Assembly: GCA_964402325.1 (NCBI GenBank)
Contig: CAYOBI010000006.1
Coordinates: forward strand, 5,229 to 69,228
DNA from: Raineyella sp964402325
GTDB taxonomy: Bacteria; Actinomycetota; Actinomycetes; Propionibacteriales; Propionibacteriaceae
Direction of reading: 5' to 3'
DNA length: 64,000 nucleotides
Made by a program: the position numbers and the translations under genes. Below, one piece after another: positions 16,603 to 26,815 of the stretch. Below the pieces are notes generated by a model. That model did no database searches and had not been told where the DNA came from. It saw only the letters and a list, made by a program, of their open reading frames with translations. The number at the start of each line of letters is the position of its first letter. The first letter of the stretch is position 1.

Positions 16603-18171
16603 ATGGCCGGTCACGGGCTGCGCTGGGGCGAGGCGGTGCTGGGTTTCGACGAGGACGGTGCGCTGGTCTCCCTGGTCCACGACCGATGGGGGCCCTACCT
16701 GGCCGGGCTCGACGTCCGGCTCGCCGGGACGGACACGACCGCGCCGCTGGTGGTGCTGGACGACGACGAGGTCGAGGTGCACCTCGGCGGACCGGTCCAG
16801 CTGGACGTACGGCACAGTGTGCTCGCCGGCTGGGACCTGCGGATCGTCGCGGCCAACGTCTCCGGTGCCGGCCGGGCCGCGACCGTGACGCTGCGCCCGG
16901 TGCCGGCCCGCGACTGCGAGGCGTGGACCTGGAGTGCCGGGGCCGAGGCGGCCTGGCTGGTCGCCCCCCGCGGTGACGGGCCGCTGCTCGTCGTCCGGCA
17001 GCGACTCGGCGCGACGCTGGGCACCGAGTCGTTCGAGCTCGGCCCGTCGACGCACTGGGCCGCGGGGGAGCGGCGGCTGTGGCACTGGCAGGCGACCTGG
17101 CTGCCGGACTTCCGGGCAGCGGCGGCGATCCTGCCCGGCTGGTGGCCCGACCCGGTCGACCTGCCCGACACCGTGCCCCTGGTGATCGCCGACCTCGACC
17201 AGGCGGTGGACGACGACGGGTCCCTCGACGTCGGGCTGGTCGGCGACACCGTCGAGATCCTGCCGGCCGACGAGCGGCACCGGGCGAGCGTGCGGCTCAA
17301 CTCGGCCCGCGGCACCACCCTGGTCGAGGCGCGCTGGGCGCCGCCGCTGGACCGGGTGCTGCAGACCTGGTCGGAGCGGCTGCTCGACCGGGCCCGGACC
17401 CCCGGCCGGGGGCGGGGTGACCTGCTCGGGTCGCCGACCGCCGCGGCGGTGGTCCTGGCCGCCCTCGCCGGGCCCGGGCTGGCCGACCCGCTGCGCGCGC
17501 TCGACGTGGTCGAGGCCTCCGTGGCGGGGCCGCTGCGGGACCGGGCGGACCCCGAGACGGTCCTGGTGCACCTCGGTCTGCACGCCGCGACCGGTGACAC
17601 CGGGTGGCTCGAACAGGCCGCGGCGCTCGCCGTCCGCCTGGCACCCCGCCCGCTCGCGGCGGTCGCGACGATGAACCTGCTCACCACCCTGGCGGCCGCC
17701 CAGCTCGACGCCACCGAGGCGATCGACGTCTTCGCCCGGACGACGGCCCGGTGCGCGACCGGGTTCGACGCCGAGGGCCAGCCGGTGCCCCCGGACATCC
17801 GGGCCGAGTACACCATGGTGGTCGGCGCCGGCCGGTGGGATCTGCGGCTGCGCGAGGTGGCCCGCTGGCTGGGCCGCCGGCTCGGCGGCGGCCTGCCCGG
17901 ACGGCCGCCCGGCGGGGGTGACCCGCGGATGACCGCCCGGGAGGTCCTGATGCTGCGGATGCTCGACGAGCGGGCCTCGACCGAGCTGGAGAACGAGTGG
18001 GTGGCCGGCCCCGCCCAGATCGCCGAGCGGACCACCCGCCGGCTGCTCGCCGACCTGACCGACGCCGACGACCGATTCCCGGCCGGGGCGGTGGCGGACC
18101 TGTTGCCGCCCGACCCGGCCACCTTCGGCGCCCAGGTGCTGCTCCCGCTGGTCCTCGCCCAGTCCTGGTGA
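16603..18171 (+). CDS. Unrecognised 522-residue protein coupled to the Nei-type glycosylase gene
   Basis: I do not recognise this family. The ATG at 16603 lies 1 base after the glycosylase stop, so the pair is probably co-translated. The N-terminal about 200 residues are rich in short beta-strand patterns (LRWGEAVLGFDEDGALVSLV, then VVLDDDEVEVHLGG), consistent with a beta-sandwich, and contain many Trp residues (TWSAGAEAAWL, LWHWQATWL). The C-terminal 280 residues are helical, with AAALAVRLAP and NLLTTLAAAQLDA segments that look like paired helices. There is no signal peptide or clear membrane segment. A sugar-binding plus helical-barrel (glycosidase-like) layout is possible but unproven. Confidence 0.75.
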   Translation: MAGHGLRWGEAVLGFDEDGALVSLVHDRWGPYLAGLDVRLAGTDTTAPLVVLDDDEVEVHLGGPVQLDVRHSVLAGWDLRIVAANVSGAGRAATVTLRPVPARDCEAWTWSAGAEAAWLVAPRGDGPLLVVRQRLGATLGTESFELGPSTHWAAGERRLWHWQATWLPDFRAAAAILPGWWPDPVDLPDTVPLVIADLDQAVDDDGSLDVGLVGDTVEILPADERHRASVRLNSARGTTLVEARWAPPLDRVLQTWSERLLDRARTPGRGRGDLLGSPTAAAVVLAALAGPGLADPLRALDVVEASVAGPLRDRADPETVLVHLGLHAATGDTGWLEQAAALAVRLAPRPLAAVATMNLLTTLAAAQLDATEAIDVFARTTARCATGFDAEGQPVPPDIRAEYTMVVGAGRWDLRLREVARWLGRRLGGGLPGRPPGGGDPRMTAREVLMLRMLDERASTELENEWVAGPAQIAERTTRRLLADLTDADDRFPAGAVADLLPPDPATFGAQVLLPLVLAQSW

Positions 18172-18217
18172 CCGGACGTCGCCGGGCCGCAGCAACGGGA
18201 TCGTGACACGAGTCCAC

Positions 18218-18252
18218 TAGCATGACCCGAGCCGGGAGACCGCCGGGTCTCC
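18218..18252 (+). promoter_or_regulatory. Candidate promoter and leader hairpin of the amino-acid ABC operon
   Basis: TAGCAT at 18218-18223 is a possible -10 box. Downstream, GGAGACC-gccg-GGTCTCC (18235-18252) is a perfect 7-bp stem with a tetraloop, about 46 nt before the ATG of the first binding protein. A clear AAGGGA ribosome site follows. No -35 box is convincing. Confidence 0.4.
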
Positions 18253-18298
18253 GCCGGGCCCGACGGGAAGGGTCCGGTTCCATGGGAAGGGATAGCCG

Positions 18299-19207
18299 AT
18301 GAAGAAGATGGCACGACTGATCGCCGCCACCGCCGCACTGGTGGTGTCCGGCACGCTGGCGGCGTGCGGTGGATCGAGCACGCCGAAGGCCGCCGACAGT
18401 GCCTCCGCCGCGGCCACGACGGTCAACACCGCGGCCCCGCTGTACGCGAAGCTGCCCCAGTCGATCAAGGACAAGGGCACCATCCAGGTCGGCGCCTCGA
18501 TCGAGTACGCGCCGATGGAGTACTACGACACCGACGGCAAGACCGTGCTCGGCTTCGACAAGGAGCTCTCCGACCTGCTGTCGCAGAAGCTCGGCGTGCC
18601 CTTCGTCTGGAACGGCACCACCTTCGACGGCCTGATCACCCAGCTGAACTCCAACCGACTCGACTCGATCATCTCCGCGATGACCGACAACCCCGAGCGC
18701 CAGAAGCAGGTCGACTTCGTCGACTACTACAAGGCGGGCGAGGTGATGCTGGTGCAGAAGGGCAACCCGAAGGGCATCAGGACGGTCGACGACCTGTGCG
18801 GCAAGACCGTGGCCGTCCAGCGCGGCACCACCCAGTGGGACTACCTGCAGGGCACCGTCGAGCCGAAGTGCACGACCGAGGGCAAGCCGCTCAACCTGCT
18901 CGCCTTCGACACCGAGTCCGAGGCCATGCTGCAGATCAAGCAGGGCCGCGCCGACTCCGGCATGCAGGACTACCCGGTCGCCGCGTACAACGTGAAGCAG
19001 TCCAACGGGGCGTACGAGACCGTCGGTGACCAGGTCATCGCCAACCCGCTCGGCATTGCGGTGCGCAAGTCCGACACCGAGTTGCGCGACGCGCTGCAGC
19101 AGGCCGTGCAGGCCATCATGGACGACGGCTCGTACGCCAAGCTGATCGCCAAGTACGACACCCCGCAGGGGGCCCTCGACAAGGCCACCATCAACGCCGG
19201 CCAGTGA
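18299..19207 (+). CDS. Amino-acid ABC transporter substrate-binding lipoprotein (copy 1)
   Basis: This 302-residue family 3 solute-binding protein has a lipoprotein signal ending in the lipobox LAAC, with Cys23 as the lipidation site. A Ser/Ala linker follows, then the bilobed domain with IEYAPMEYYDTDGKTVLGFD, typical of polar amino-acid receptors. The distal signature (DFVDYYKAG, TVAVQRGTTQWDYL) is shared with the two later copies. It heads the operon with permease and ATPase genes 4 bases downstream. The ligand cannot be read from sequence; polar or basic amino acids are likely. Confidence 0.9.
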   Translation: MKKMARLIAATAALVVSGTLAACGGSSTPKAADSASAAATTVNTAAPLYAKLPQSIKDKGTIQVGASIEYAPMEYYDTDGKTVLGFDKELSDLLSQKLGVPFVWNGTTFDGLITQLNSNRLDSIISAMTDNPERQKQVDFVDYYKAGEVMLVQKGNPKGIRTVDDLCGKTVAVQRGTTQWDYLQGTVEPKCTTEGKPLNLLAFDTESEAMLQIKQGRADSGMQDYPVAAYNVKQSNGAYETVGDQVIANPLGIAVRKSDTELRDALQQAVQAIMDDGSYAKLIAKYDTPQGALDKATINAGQ

Positions 19208-19211
19208 CCCG

Positions 19212-20129
19212 ATGAACGACTCCACTGCCCCGGGTGCCCCGACCAGGGGCACCGGTTCCCCGGCCGACGGGGACATCGTCGCGGTCCCGGTCCGCCATCC
19301 GTGGCGGTGGGTCGGCGCCGGCGTCGTCCTGGTCGTGCTCGTCGGGCTCGTCTGGGCCTTCTCTCAGGCCAGCATCGACTGGTCGGTCCCGCCGAAGTAC
19401 TTCTTCCAGAGCCAGGTGCTCAAGGGGATGGGCAACACGCTGCTGATCAGCGTGCTCGCCCAGGTCGTCGGCGTCGCGCTCGGCATCCTCGTCGCGGTGA
19501 TGCGCCAGTCCGACAACTGGGTCACCCGTGGCGTCTCCGAGTTCTACATCTGGCTGTTCCGCGGCACCCCGGTGCTGGTCCAGCTGATGATCTGGTACAA
19601 CCTCTCGCTGGTCTTCCCGACCATCCCCGGCACCGGGATCCCGATGAACTCCGTGATGACGCCGTTCACCGCGGCGCTGCTCGGCCTGGGGATCAACGAG
19701 GGCGCGTACATGGCCGAGATCGTCCGGTCGGGTATCCAGTCCGTCGACAAGGGACAGGTCGAGGCCGCCAGCGCGCTCGGCATGTCGCGTACGCACACGA
19801 TGCGCCGGATCGTGCTGCCGCAGGCGATGCGGGTGATCATCCCGCCGACCGGCAACGAGTTCATCAACATGCTGAAGACCTCGTCGCTGGCCTACTCGAT
19901 CCAGTACCTCGAACTGCTCCAGGCGGCGGTCCGGATCTACTCGAACACCCTCCAGGTGATCGAGATGCTGATCACCGTCTCCGCCTGGTACCTGATCCTC
20001 ACCACGGTCTTCTCGATCGCCCAGTACTACCTGGAGCGGTACTTCAATCGTTCCGACCAGGAGTCCGGCCAGGACGGCGGGCCGCTGGGCCGCGTGAAGC
20101 GCAACCTCAAGTTCGGCAGGCAGGAATGA
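19212..20129 (+). CDS. Polar amino-acid ABC transporter permease
   Basis: This 305-residue inner-membrane protein has a hydrophilic N-terminus, a first hydrophobic helix near 37-55, and a HisM/GlnP-type core of further helices. The coupling motif EAASALGMSRTHTMRRIVLPQA faces the ATPase, and GNTLLISVLAQVVGVALG marks the start of the core. The family works as a homodimer or heterodimer; only one permease gene is present here, so a homodimer is implied. Its stop overlaps the ATPase start (ATGA), so translation is coupled. Confidence 0.9.
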   Translation: MNDSTAPGAPTRGTGSPADGDIVAVPVRHPWRWVGAGVVLVVLVGLVWAFSQASIDWSVPPKYFFQSQVLKGMGNTLLISVLAQVVGVALGILVAVMRQSDNWVTRGVSEFYIWLFRGTPVLVQLMIWYNLSLVFPTIPGTGIPMNSVMTPFTAALLGLGINEGAYMAEIVRSGIQSVDKGQVEAASALGMSRTHTMRRIVLPQAMRVIIPPTGNEFINMLKTSSLAYSIQYLELLQAAVRIYSNTLQVIEMLITVSAWYLILTTVFSIAQYYLERYFNRSDQESGQDGGPLGRVKRNLKFGRQE

Positions 20130-20923
20130 GCGCACAGAACGAAGCCGGCACCCTCGCGGGCCGGGACATCATCGTCGAGGCGCGCGGGGTCAGGAAGCGC
20201 TTCGGCTCGCTGGAGGTGCTGAAGGGCATCGACATGCAGGTCACCCGGGGCGAGGTGGCCGTCCTGATCGGCCCCTCCGGGTCGGGCAAGTCCACCTTCC
20301 TGCGCTGCATCAACCACCTGGAACGGATCAACGGTGGCAGCCTGCGGGTCCGCGGCAACCTGGTCGGCTACCGGGAGCGTGACGGCAAGCTGCACGAGCT
20401 GCGCGACAAGGAGATCGCCGAGCAGCGCCGGGGGATCGGCATGGTCTTCCAGCGGTTCAACCTCTTCCCGCACATGACGGTGATGGAGAACATCTGCGAG
20501 GCCCCCGTCCACGTCGCCGGCGTCCCCGCGGCGACCGCGCGGGGGACCGCGCTGGAGCTGCTCGAGCGGGTCGGCCTGCCCGACAAGGCGAACGCCTACC
20601 CGGGCAAGCTGTCCGGCGGCCAGCAGCAGCGCGTCGCGATCGCCCGGGCGCTGGCGATGAAGCCCGAGCTGATGCTGTTCGACGAACCGACCTCCGCGCT
20701 GGACCCGGAACTGGTCGGTGACGTGCTCGGGGTGATGAAGCAGCTCGCCGAGGACGGCATGACGATGGTCGTCGTCACCCACGAGATGGGCTTCGCCCGT
20801 GAGGTCGGCGACTACCTGGCGTTCATGGACGGTGGCGTCATCGTCGAGGAGGGCCTGCCGGCGGAGGTGCTGGGCAACCCCCGGGAGGCGCGGACCCAGG
20901 CGTTCCTGTCCAAGGTGCTGTGA
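20126..20923 (+). CDS. Polar amino-acid ABC transporter ATP-binding protein
   Basis: This 265-residue ATPase drives import by the preceding permease. Walker A GPSGSGKST, the Q-loop region MVFQRFNLFPHMTV, signature LSGGQQQRVAIARAL, Walker B LMLFDEPTSALDPE and the switch histidine in VVVTHEMGFA are all present. It belongs to the GlnQ/HisP group. The ATG at 20126 overlaps the permease stop by four bases. A short GC-rich region with a possible new promoter (TAGTGT at 20980-20985) separates it from the second binding protein gene. Confidence 0.93.
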   Translation: MSAQNEAGTLAGRDIIVEARGVRKRFGSLEVLKGIDMQVTRGEVAVLIGPSGSGKSTFLRCINHLERINGGSLRVRGNLVGYRERDGKLHELRDKEIAEQRRGIGMVFQRFNLFPHMTVMENICEAPVHVAGVPAATARGTALELLERVGLPDKANAYPGKLSGGQQQRVAIARALAMKPELMLFDEPTSALDPELVGDVLGVMKQLAEDGMTMVVVTHEMGFAREVGDYLAFMDGGVIVEEGLPAEVLGNPREARTQAFLSKVL

Positions 20924-21034
20924 GGGTTGCGGGGAGCTCTGGGGGCCGGCCCGGTGACGCGCCGGTCATACCGTCGCGGTAGTGTTCGGCCGGTGCCGGG
21001 CCTGCTGGGGTTCGGTGAGGAAAGGATCTGATCG

Positions 21035-21946
21035 ATGCAGAAGTTGACCCGTGTACTCGCCCCGCTGACGGCGATCGTGCTCGCCGGCGGCCTGGCCGCC
21101 TGCGGTGGTGGGGGCGGTGCCGGCTCGGCCGCGGGCGGTGCGTCCGCGAGCACGGGGGTCAACACCTCGGCCCCGCTGTACGCGCAGCTGCCGCAGGCCG
21201 TGAAGGACAAGGGGTCGATCCAGGTCGGGACCGACGCCGCGTACGCCCCGATGGAGTACTTCGACACCGACGGCAAGACGATCATCGGCTTCGACAAGGA
21301 CCTCGGGACGTTGCTCGGGGCCAAGCTCGGCGTCCCGCTGGTCTACAACAACGCCACCTTCGACGGGCTGATCACCCAGGTCAACTCGAAGCGCTTCGAT
21401 GTCGCCCTCACGGCGATGAGCGACACCGCCGAGCGGCAGAAGGAGGTCGACTTCGTCGACTACTACCTGTCCGGCACGGTGATGATCGTCAAGGCGGGCA
21501 ATCCGCACGGGCTGAAGTCCGTCGACGACCTGTGCGGTCAGACCATCGCTCTGCAGCGTGGCACCGTGCAGGACGACTACGTCACCAGCGACCTCAGCCC
21601 CGCCTGCGAGAAGGCGGGCAAGGGCAAGGTGAACGTGCTGGCCTTCGACCACGAGTCGGAGGCGATGCTGCAGATCCAGCAGGACCGCGCCGTCGCCGGT
21701 CTGCAGGACTACCCGGTCGCCGTCTACAGCGCCAAGCAGTCGGCGGGCAAGTACGAGACGGTCGGTGACCAGGTGACCGCCGCGCCGCTGGGCATCGCCG
21801 TGTCCAAGGAGGACACCGCACTGCGCGACGCGCTCAAGGCTGCCCTGCAGTCGGCCATCGACGACGGCTCGTACGCCAAGCTCCTCGACACGTACGGCAC
21901 GCCGCAGTCCGCGGTGAAGGAAGCCAGCATCAACAGCGGGAAGTGA
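21035..21946 (+). CDS. Amino-acid ABC transporter substrate-binding lipoprotein (copy 2)
   Basis: This 303-residue family 3 solute-binding lipoprotein has the lipobox LAAC with Cys23. It is a clear paralogue of the protein at 18299: both have NTSAPLYA/NTAAPLYA after the linker, YAPMEY-(F/Y)-DTDGKT, and DDLCG(Q/K)T(I/V)A(L/V)QRGT. Differences cluster around the predicted ligand cleft (IDAAYAP versus IEYAP regions), so ligand preference may differ. It lies 111 bases after the ATPase gene and may have its own promoter. No second permease or ATPase gene is present, so it probably shares the one transporter core. Confidence 0.9.
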   Translation: MQKLTRVLAPLTAIVLAGGLAACGGGGGAGSAAGGASASTGVNTSAPLYAQLPQAVKDKGSIQVGTDAAYAPMEYFDTDGKTIIGFDKDLGTLLGAKLGVPLVYNNATFDGLITQVNSKRFDVALTAMSDTAERQKEVDFVDYYLSGTVMIVKAGNPHGLKSVDDLCGQTIALQRGTVQDDYVTSDLSPACEKAGKGKVNVLAFDHESEAMLQIQQDRAVAGLQDYPVAVYSAKQSAGKYETVGDQVTAAPLGIAVSKEDTALRDALKAALQSAIDDGSYAKLLDTYGTPQSAVKEASINSGK

Positions 21947-21973
21947 CCCGCCGATGATCCGGAAGGACCGTCC

Positions 21974-22876
21974 ATGAAGATCCCCACCCACCTCCTCACC
22001 CCGGTCGTCGCCCTCGTCGCCGTCGCCTCCCTGACGGCCTGCAGCGGTGGCGGCAGCACCTCCCCGTCGTCGTCGGCGTCCCCGGCCGGGCTGAACACCT
22101 CGGCCGCGCTGTACGCGGCCCTGCCGCAGTCGGTCAAGGACAAGGGCTCGATCCAGGTCGGCAGCGACATCGCGTACGCCCCGATGGAGTACTACGACAC
22201 CGACGGCAAGACCGTGATCGGGTTCGACAAGGACTTCGGCGACCTGCTGGGGGCCGAGCTGGGGGTCCCGGTGGTCTTCAACAACTCCACCTTCGACGGT
22301 CTGATCACCCAGCTGGAGTCGCACCGCTTCGACGCGGCGATCTCGTCGATGAGTGACACCAAGGAGCGGCAGAAGCAGGTCGACTTCGTCGACTACTACC
22401 TGTCCGGCTCGATCATGTACGTCAAGGCGGGCAACCCGCAGGGGCTGAAGTCCGTCGACGACCTGTGCGGCCAGACCATCTCGCTGCAGCGCGGCACCAC
22501 CCAGGAGGACTACGTCAGCACCGAGCTGTCGCCCGCCTGCGAGAAGGCCGGCAAGGCGAAGGTCAGCGTGATGGCCTTCGACCGGGAGTCCGAGGCGATG
22601 CTCCAGGTGGAGCAGGGCCGGGCGGTCGCGGGCATCCAGGAGTACCCGGTCGCGGTGTACAACACCCAGCAGGCGAAGGGGAAGTTCGAGATCATCGGCC
22701 AGCAGGTGATCGCCGGACCGCTCGGCGTGGCCGTCTCCAAGGACAACACCCAGCTCCGCGACGCCCTGCAGAAGGCGCTGCAAGCTGCGATCGACGACGG
22801 CTCGTACCAGAAGCTGATCGACAAGTACCAGACCCCGCAGAGCGCGGTGAAGACGGCGCAGGTCAACGCGGGCTGA
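21974..22876 (+). CDS. Amino-acid ABC transporter substrate-binding lipoprotein (copy 3)
   Basis: This 300-residue lipoprotein has the lipobox LTAC with Cys23. It is closest to the second copy: both share YYLSG(T/S)(V/I)M, KAGNP(H/Q)GLKSVDDLCGQTI and SPACEKAGK. The gene starts 27 bases after copy 2 with a GGAAGGA ribosome site, so the two are a recent tandem duplication. Two hairpins (22890-22910 and 22927-22962) follow and probably end the transcript. Its role is the same as the other copies: delivery of a polar amino acid to the shared permease. Confidence 0.9.
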   Translation: MKIPTHLLTPVVALVAVASLTACSGGGSTSPSSSASPAGLNTSAALYAALPQSVKDKGSIQVGSDIAYAPMEYYDTDGKTVIGFDKDFGDLLGAELGVPVVFNNSTFDGLITQLESHRFDAAISSMSDTKERQKQVDFVDYYLSGSIMYVKAGNPQGLKSVDDLCGQTISLQRGTTQEDYVSTELSPACEKAGKAKVSVMAFDRESEAMLQVEQGRAVAGIQEYPVAVYNTQQAKGKFEIIGQQVIAGPLGVAVSKDNTQLRDALQKALQAAIDDGSYQKLIDKYQTPQSAVKTAQVNAG

Positions 22877-22889
22877 TCGCCCCCGATCG

Positions 22890-22910
22890 GGTCGGATCGC
22901 AGCTCCGACC
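22890..22910 (+). terminator. Hairpin after the third binding protein gene
   Basis: GGTCGGA-tcgcagc-TCCGACC is a perfect 7-bp stem with a 7-nt loop, 13 bases after the stop. There is no T-run, as is common in GC-rich Actinobacteria. Confidence 0.5.
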
Positions 22911-22926
22911 ACCCCCCGGGACGACC

Positions 22927-22962
22927 GATCCCCGGGCCGGCCATCGGGCCGCCCCGGGGATC
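22927..22962. terminator. Bidirectional hairpin between the ABC operon and glpK
   Basis: GATCCCCGGG and CCCGGGGATC form a perfect 10-bp stem, with the inner CGGCC/GGCCG able to extend it. It lies between convergent genes, so it can serve both strands. Confidence 0.6.
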
Positions 22963-22985
22963 ATCGCCGTCCGGGCTCGCGCGTC

Positions 22986-24512
<1,527 letters not shown>

Positions 24513-24576
24513 GTCAGTGTGCTTTCCGGTGGTGTGTGGGGAGGGGAGGGATGCCGTCGATGAGGTCGCGGCGGCC

Positions 24577-24766
24577 TCAGAGGGTGGGGAGCAGGGGCAT
24601 GGTCAGGGCGGCGGCGACGCCACCTGCCAAGGGTGCCAGGACCGGGATCCAGGCGTACGACCAGTCACTGGAACCCTTGCCGGGGATCGGCAGGATCGCG
24701 TGCGCGATCCGCGGGCCCAGGTCCCGGGCCGGGTTGATGGCGTAGCCGGTGGGCCCGCCGAGCGAC
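24577..24766 (-). CDS. glpF: Glycerol facilitator, C-terminal fragment (cut by the gap)
   Basis: The visible 62 residues are the C-terminal part of a MIP-family channel. They contain the second NPA motif with its aquaglyceroporin extension (NPARDLGPR), a loop with SDWSYAWIPVLAPLAGG, and the final transmembrane helix. The family is about 230-300 residues, so at least 500 bases are missing at the N-run. The right side of the gap (24867-24943) shows no start codon that would fit. The position between glpD and glpK agrees with a role in glycerol entry. Confidence 0.85.
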
Positions 24767-24866
24767 NNNNNNNNNNNNNNNNNNNNNNNNNNNNNNNNNN
24801 NNNNNNNNNNNNNNNNNNNNNNNNNNNNNNNNNNNNNNNNNNNNNNNNNNNNNNNNNNNNNNNNNN
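24767..24866. other. Assembly gap (100 N)
   Basis: Exactly 100 N inside glpF. Since more than 500 bases of the gene are absent, the real gap must be larger than drawn. Confidence 0.98.
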
Positions 24867-24906
24867 CTGTGTCCCGGGGACGGATGCGTGCCGGGACGGG
24901 GAGAAC

Positions 24907-24935
24907 GGAGCGCCCGGGGGTCACCCGGGCACTCC
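24907..24935 (-). terminator. Hairpin after glpD
   Basis: GCCCGGG-ggtca-CCCGGGC (24912-24930) is a perfect 7-bp stem, extended by GGAG/CTCC across one mismatch. It lies 8 bases beyond the glpD stop, so glpF and glpK may be transcribed partly by read-through or from a promoter hidden in the gap. Confidence 0.55.
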
Positions 24936-24943
24936 GAGGGGTC

Positions 24944-26674
24944 TCAGGCGCCGAGCGGCAGGACGGGGCGTACGTCCTCGGCAGCGAGTCGGGCGGCGAC
25001 GGCCTCGGCGTCGGTGGCCCGGCGCTCGGCCTCCAGCTCGGCGCGGGCCGCCGCCTCGTACGAGGCGATCTCACGGGCGAGGGTGGCGTCGTCCCAGCCG
25101 AGCGGCCCGGCGGCGACGGCGGCGATCTCCGGCAGGGCGCTGATGCCCCGGTCCGGGGTCTCCATCGCGAGGCGGACCCGGTGGTTGACGATGTCCTCCA
25201 GGTGCAGGGCGCCCTCGTGGGTCACCGCGAAGGCGACCTCGGCGGCGAGGTAGGCCGGCGCCTCGTGGAGCGGCTCGGCGAGGGTGGGGTCCTGGTCGAT
25301 CATCGCGAGCAGGGCGGGCAGCTCGGCACCGTAGCGGCCGAGCAGATGCTCCAGGCGATCGGCGGTCCAGCCGCGCTTGCGGGCGATCCGGTCGGCGCGG
25401 GCCTCGAGGTCGGCGAGGCCCTCGGCCCCGACCAACGGGGTGGTGGTCGTCCTCGACGGCATCGCCCTGGCCCCCTGCTTGCCGAGGACGAAGTCCACGG
25501 CGTCCTCGGCCATCACCCGGTAGGTGGTCAGTTTGCCGCCGGCGATGGAGACCAGGCCAGGGGCGATCTGGGTGACGGTGTGTTCCCGGGAGATCTTCGT
25601 CGACTGCGACTCGTCCAGCGTGCCCGGCTGGAGCAGCGGACGCAGCCCGGCGAAGGTGCCGATGATGTCGTCGCGGGTCAGCGGGCGGGCCAGCACCGAG
25701 TTGGCGTGCTCGAGGATGTAGTCGATGTCGGCGCTGGTGGCGACCGGGTGGGCGAGATCCTCGTGCCAGGCGGTGTCGGTGGTGCCGATCACCCAGTAGC
25801 GCTGCCACGGGATGATGAACAGCACCGACTTCTCGGTGCGCAGGAAGATGCCGGTGGTGGCGTCGATCCGGTCGCGGGGGACGAGGATGTGGATGCCCTT
25901 GGAGGCGAGCACCTTGAGCCCGCCCTTGCCGCCGAGACGCTGGGTCTGCTGGGTCCACACGCCGGTGGCGTTGATCACGTGGCGGGTCCGGACGCGGTGC
26001 GTGGTGCCGGTCTCCAGGTCGGTCAGCGTCGCGCCGACCACCCGGCCCGTGGGGTCCTTGAGCAGTTCGGTGAGCTCGGTGCGGGAGGCGGCGAGGGCGC
26101 CGAGGCCGGCGGCCGTGCGGACCAGGTCGATGACCAGCCGGGAGTCGTCCACCCGGGCGTCGTAGAACCGGATCGCGCCGCACAGGGCGTCCTCGCGGAT
26201 GCCGGGGAAGAGCGCCTTGGCGCCCTTGCGGGAGTAGTGCTTCTGCATCGGGACGGTCCTGCCGTGCGCGCCGATGACGGCCAGGGCGTCGTACATCCCC
26301 ACGCCGATGGCGCTGTAGGCGCGTTCGATCACCGGGGTGCGCAGCGGCCAGAGGAAGGGCTGGGCCTTGACCAGGTGCGGGGCGGTGGTGGTGAGCAGCA
26401 GACCGCGCTCCTTGAGCGCCTCGGCGACCAGTTTGACGTCGAGCTGGTAGAGGTAGCGCAGGCCGCCGTGGACGAGCTTGCTGGAACGGCTCGAGGTGCC
26501 CTGGCTCCAGTCGCGGGCCTCGACGATGCCGGTGCGCAGGCCGCGGGTCGCGGCGTCGAGGGCGATGCCGGCGCCGGTGACGCCTCCGCCGATCACGAGG
26601 ACGTCGAGTTGCTCCTCCGCCATCGCCTCCAGGGCCGCCTGACGCGACTCGCGGGTCAACCGGTTACTGGCCAT
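24944..26674 (-). CDS. glpD: Aerobic glycerol-3-phosphate dehydrogenase
   Basis: This 576-residue FAD-dependent enzyme oxidises glycerol-3-phosphate to dihydroxyacetone phosphate and passes electrons to quinone at the membrane. The dinucleotide-binding motif VIGGGVTGAGIALDAATRG is near residue 27-45, SSRSSKLVHGGLRYL near 62-76, and the C-terminal DAO-C domain is complete. AGGAG lies about 7 nt before the ATG. It is first in the glpD-glpF-glpK cluster, and a SorC-type regulator gene starts divergently 199 bases away. Confidence 0.95.
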   Translation of the reverse strand: MASNRLTRESRQAALEAMAEEQLDVLVIGGGVTGAGIALDAATRGLRTGIVEARDWSQGTSSRSSKLVHGGLRYLYQLDVKLVAEALKERGLLLTTTAPHLVKAQPFLWPLRTPVIERAYSAIGVGMYDALAVIGAHGRTVPMQKHYSRKGAKALFPGIREDALCGAIRFYDARVDDSRLVIDLVRTAAGLGALAASRTELTELLKDPTGRVVGATLTDLETGTTHRVRTRHVINATGVWTQQTQRLGGKGGLKVLASKGIHILVPRDRIDATTGIFLRTEKSVLFIIPWQRYWVIGTTDTAWHEDLAHPVATSADIDYILEHANSVLARPLTRDDIIGTFAGLRPLLQPGTLDESQSTKISREHTVTQIAPGLVSIAGGKLTTYRVMAEDAVDFVLGKQGARAMPSRTTTTPLVGAEGLADLEARADRIARKRGWTADRLEHLLGRYGAELPALLAMIDQDPTLAEPLHEAPAYLAAEVAFAVTHEGALHLEDIVNHRVRLAMETPDRGISALPEIAAVAAGPLGWDDATLAREIASYEAAARAELEAERRATDAEAVAARLAAEDVRPVLPLGA

Positions 26675-26815
26675 TGTCTGCTCCTAGGACATCCACCCTG
26701 ATGCGGCGGGGAACCGTGCCGTTGACGCGGGGTTCCTGGTCCGCCCTGGTCCGCGGCCCTCCGGCCCGCCGGGGCGTCGCCCCGGGTGCCTCGTCACCGC
26801 GTTGGGACCATCGTT

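Noticed and set aside
18299..22876. Repeats across the binding protein genes as a mobile element
   Set aside because: The repeats are coding paralogues with lipoboxes; no inverted ends or transposase are present.
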